Positions 61,664-64,000 of a stretch of DNA of 64,000 nucleotides are shown one piece after another (within the stretch, counting starts at the first letter, position 1; each line of letters starts with the position of its first letter). The stretch covers positions 1-64,000 of the forward strand of contig QCPB01000001.1 in assembly GCA_003209795.1 (NCBI GenBank), written 5' to 3'. The notes under the pieces were generated by a model. That model was not told where the DNA came from, made no database searches, and saw only the letters and a list, made by a program, of their open reading frames with translations. The stretch comes from Prochlorococcus sp. AG-436-C05. GTDB lineage: Bacteria; Cyanobacteriota; Cyanobacteriia; PCC-6307; Cyanobiaceae. The position numbers were made by a program, and so were the translations under genes.

Positions 61664-62719
61664 TTATTTTATAGCAGACCAGACTTTAGTCATGAAAAAT
61701 GAATTTGATTTAACTTTGTTAAAACCTATTTCTTTAATTTTATAATTCATATCATCTTTAATGTAATCACAATAAAAAGGCTCATGAAATGTTTTATAGA
61801 AATTCTCCATTATCTCTATAAAATCAGGCGAATCAGTAATTTGTATTGAATCTGCTATTACTAATGTCCCTTTTCTTTCAAGTACTCTAAAGAATTCCTT
61901 TAAAACTTTTTCTCTGATAGTTCTCGGTAATTCATGAAATAAATATACACATGTAATAGCTTGAATACTGTTATTCTCAAAGGGTAATTCTTCTGCATTA
62001 CCTTTTATTAATTCAATAAGATCCCCATCTATATCAGATAAATATCTACTAGCTTCCTTTAAATATGATCCAGATAAATCGATACCTTTAATTTTTTCCT
62101 CTGGGAAAGCATATCTTAATTGTTTAAGTGTTCTTCCTGAACCAGTAGCAACATCAACAATTTTTATTGAACTTTTTTTTCTATCACTAAAATTGATTAA
62201 ACCTTCTTTAAGTGGCTTTATAATTCTTCTTCTCATTGCATCTGCACTTCCATTGAAAAGTATATCCACTTGTAAATCATATATACTGGCAGAAAAATCG
62301 GATAAATAGCCATCCGTTTGATGGTGGAAGTTTCTTAAGTAATATTTTGGATAATTATCTTTGTCAATAGATTTAGGTAGATCATCATATTGCTCCTTTC
62401 TACGTCTATTCCATATATTTGGCATATCAAACCAAATTTTTGGATACTGGGTTAAATATCTAAGCCAAGGTTCATCGAATAATAATTTCATAGGATATAT
62501 ATTTTTTTCTGCATCAGTCCAATCTTCATCCCTCAAAGTATCCATAGAATTTTGAATTTTTATTAATAGATTTTTATCTAAATTAAATTCTGAAAGTTCG
62601 CTATCAGGAAGGATAAAGTTCATTATTCTGGAACTAATTTCTTTATGGGCAAGGCCAGCTATGCTTTTACCTTGCTGTAAAGTCTTATATGCAATTTTTG
62701 AAAGATTTTCTCTTGCCAT
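61664..62719 (-). CDS. Class I SAM-dependent methyltransferase
   Basis: 351 residues from the ATG giving MARENLSKIAYKTLQQGKS; a longer frame adds an unlikely hydrophobic 14-residue start. IKIVDVATGSGRTLKQLRYA (motif I), IKGIDLSGSYLKEASRYL, GNAEELPFENNSIQAITCVY and FHELPRTIREKVLKEFFRVL define the Rossmann fold. The N-terminal 190 residues are specific to this cyanobacterial group. Substrate unknown; tetrapyrrole or quinone targets are possible but not shown. Confidence 0.85.
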   Translation of the reverse strand: MARENLSKIAYKTLQQGKSIAGLAHKEISSRIMNFILPDSELSEFNLDKNLLIKIQNSMDTLRDEDWTDAEKNIYPMKLLFDEPWLRYLTQYPKIWFDMPNIWNRRRKEQYDDLPKSIDKDNYPKYYLRNFHHQTDGYLSDFSASIYDLQVDILFNGSADAMRRRIIKPLKEGLINFSDRKKSSIKIVDVATGSGRTLKQLRYAFPEEKIKGIDLSGSYLKEASRYLSDIDGDLIELIKGNAEELPFENNSIQAITCVYLFHELPRTIREKVLKEFFRVLERKGTLVIADSIQITDSPDFIEIMENFYKTFHEPFYCDYIKDDMNYKIKEIGFNKVKSNSFFMTKVWSAIK

Positions 62720-62822
62720 TTTTAAATTTATATATGTATATTCCAACAAATAAAAAATCAATTTGAGATTAATTTGTGATATTTCTCAAATTGATTAATT
62801 TAAATTTTTTTTTAGTATTTAA

Positions 62823-64000
62823 TTATGCGTCATAATACATAAAGAATTCATGAGGATGAGGCCTTTGTCTTAATTGCTGAACTTCTTCATATTTAATATC
62901 GATAAAATTATCTATAAAGTCTTCAGTAAATACTCCACCGGCCAATAAATAATCTTTATCTGCTTTAAGTGCATTAAGTGAATCGTTTAGTGATGATGGA
63001 ACTGTATCAATTTTTGCAAGTTGTTCTGCTGGTAATTCAAATAAGTCCACATCAACACCATCTCCTGGATCAATTTGATTTTTGATTCCATCAATACCCG
63101 CTAACATCATTACGGAGAAAGCTAAATATGGATTAGCAAGAGCATCTCCTGATCTAAACTCTAATCTTTTGGCTTTTGGACTTGGTCCTGTTAAGGGTAT
63201 TCTTACAGCGGCAGACCTATTACCCTCTGAGTACACTAAATTAACTGGCGCCTCAAATCCTGGTACTAATCTTTTATAACTATTTGTCGTTGGATTAGTA
63301 AATGCTAGGAATGAAGGAGCATGCTTAAGTATCCCTCCGATATACCACCTTGCAGTTTGAGATAAGTTTGCATAAGCACCTTCTCCAAAAAACAGCGGTT
63401 GACCACTTTTCCATAAACTTTGGTGGACATGCATTCCTGTACCATTATCGTTAAAAACCGGTTTGGGCATAAAGGTTGCAGTCTTACCATATTTCTTTGC
63501 TACGTTTCTTACTACATATTTATATGTCATAACATTATCAGCTGAATTTATTAAAGAATCAAATTTCATTCCAAGTTCGTGTTGACCTGCTCCTGCAACT
63601 TCATGATGATGTTTTTCTGTTGGTATTCCTAATTCACCCATAAGAAGAAGCATTTCTGATCTGATATCTTGTGCAGTATCATTTGGTGAAACTGGAAAAT
63701 AACCTTCTTTGTATTGAATTTTGTATCCTAAATTTCCTCCCTCTTCTATCCTCCCAGTGTTCCATGGAGCTTCAATAGTATCTACGCTATAAAAACAAGA
63801 TCCCTCTTTTGAGTCATATCTGACATCATCAAATAAGAAGAATTCTGGTTCTGGTCCAAAGAATGCTGTATCTGCTATACCAGTAGACTCTAAGTATTTT
63901 AAAGCCTTTTGTGCAAGCGATCTTGGACATCTATCATAAGGTTCTCCACTTCTTGGCTCTTGAATAGAGCAAATCATACTTAAGGTTTTGTGTTTATAAA
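62823..64000 (-). CDS. glnA: Glutamine synthetase type I, C-terminal ~390 residues (5' end beyond window)
   Basis: The frame runs to the window edge; at the edge it reads [20 protein letters not shown], where the upstream part is outside. GS-I features: [41 protein letters not shown], the [19 protein letters not shown] loop and AVRIPLTGP. The position of the adenylylated Tyr reads DLFEL (Phe), so this enzyme is not controlled by adenylylation, as is usual in cyanobacteria. Forms a dodecamer in ammonium assimilation. Confidence 0.96.
   Translation of the reverse strand, partial: YKHKTLSMICSIQEPRSGEPYDRCPRSLAQKALKYLESTGIADTAFFGPEPEFFLFDDVRYDSKEGSCFYSVDTIEAPWNTGRIEEGGNLGYKIQYKEGYFPVSPNDTAQDIRSEMLLLMGELGIPTEKHHHEVAGAGQHELGMKFDSLINSADNVMTYKYVVRNVAKKYGKTATFMPKPVFNDNGTGMHVHQSLWKSGQPLFFGEGAYANLSQTARWYIGGILKHAPSFLAFTNPTTNSYKRLVPGFEAPVNLVYSEGNRSAAVRIPLTGPSPKAKRLEFRSGDALANPYLAFSVMMLAGIDGIKNQIDPGDGVDVDLFELPAEQLAKIDTVPSSLNDSLNALKADKDYLLAGGVFTEDFIDNFIDIKYEEVQQLRQRPHPHEFFMYYDA

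Noticed and set aside
1..64000. CRISPR array, insertion sequence, prophage or integrase
   Set aside because: No spaced direct repeats, transposase, integrase or phage structural gene was seen; tRNA-Pro has no adjacent integrase or duplicated 3' end.

Overview
The window is strongly AT-rich bacterial DNA from a marine picocyanobacterium, almost certainly Prochlorococcus. Pointers are Psb28, a PAM68-like photosystem assembly factor, a GUN4-family protein, several small proteins of cyanobacterial-restricted families (DUF1816, DUF1830, DUF3082, DUF2862-like, DUF3288-like), glutamine synthetase without the adenylylation Tyr, a compact minimal genome with few terminators, and a glucosylglycerate locus known from this group. 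The very low G+C suits the high-light-adapted or related low-GC clades; the exact clade cannot be fixed from sequence reading alone. No prophage, IS element, CRISPR array or rRNA was found.

Layout. 0-11.7 kb: end of a coiled-coil protein gene, glutathione peroxidase, purT, aminopeptidase N, an MBL-fold protein, a DCC-family protein and many small, mostly membrane or hypothetical genes, then a divergent GNAT / peptidase S51 pair. 11.7-24.4 kb: accessory-looking, gene-poor and very AT-rich; an MTHFR-like barrel, a P-loop kinase, an HhH protein, rpsU, a phosphoribosyltransferase, HNH nuclease, TauE-type transporter, a possible minus-strand small RNA, a three-gene ABC exporter (ATPase plus two permeases), and a series of microproteins under 60 residues. 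24.4-29.2 kb: a complete glucosylglycerate locus (synthase, phosphatase, GH13 phosphorylase, glycerate kinase) that can make and recycle this compatible solute. 29.2-34.3 kb: uppP, tRNA-Pro(TGG), msrA, an ABC exporter. 34.3-48.6 kb: core housekeeping genes trpD, carA, an anti-anti-sigma (STAS) gene with a non-canonical start, mrnC, rlmB, gatA, dnaE, then rpsO, ruvA and dnaG. 48.6-50.9 kb: umuD-umuC with a HExxH protein downstream and a LexA-type palindrome at the umuD start. 50.9-64 kb: rlmH, rsmA, ispE, pdhB-secD-secF, psb28, mnmH, a GUN4-family gene, an RsbW-like kinase, a methyltransferase, and the 3' three quarters of glnA running off the end.

Most notable observations: (i) the four-gene glucosylglycerate cycle; (ii) a gene broken by one extra T in an A6T11 tract, which would read through as a signal-peptide protein if one T were removed or slipped; (iii) two genes whose only sensible starts are ATA and ATT, each behind a strong Shine-Dalgarno; (iv) a candidate ~130-nt small RNA with promoter and terminator; (v) umuDC organised as an SOS operon with a putative metalloprotein; (vi) about a dozen single-span microproteins too short for usual ORF cut-offs. 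No clearly new multi-gene system was seen; the small RNA, the microprotein run and the umuDC partner are the best leads.
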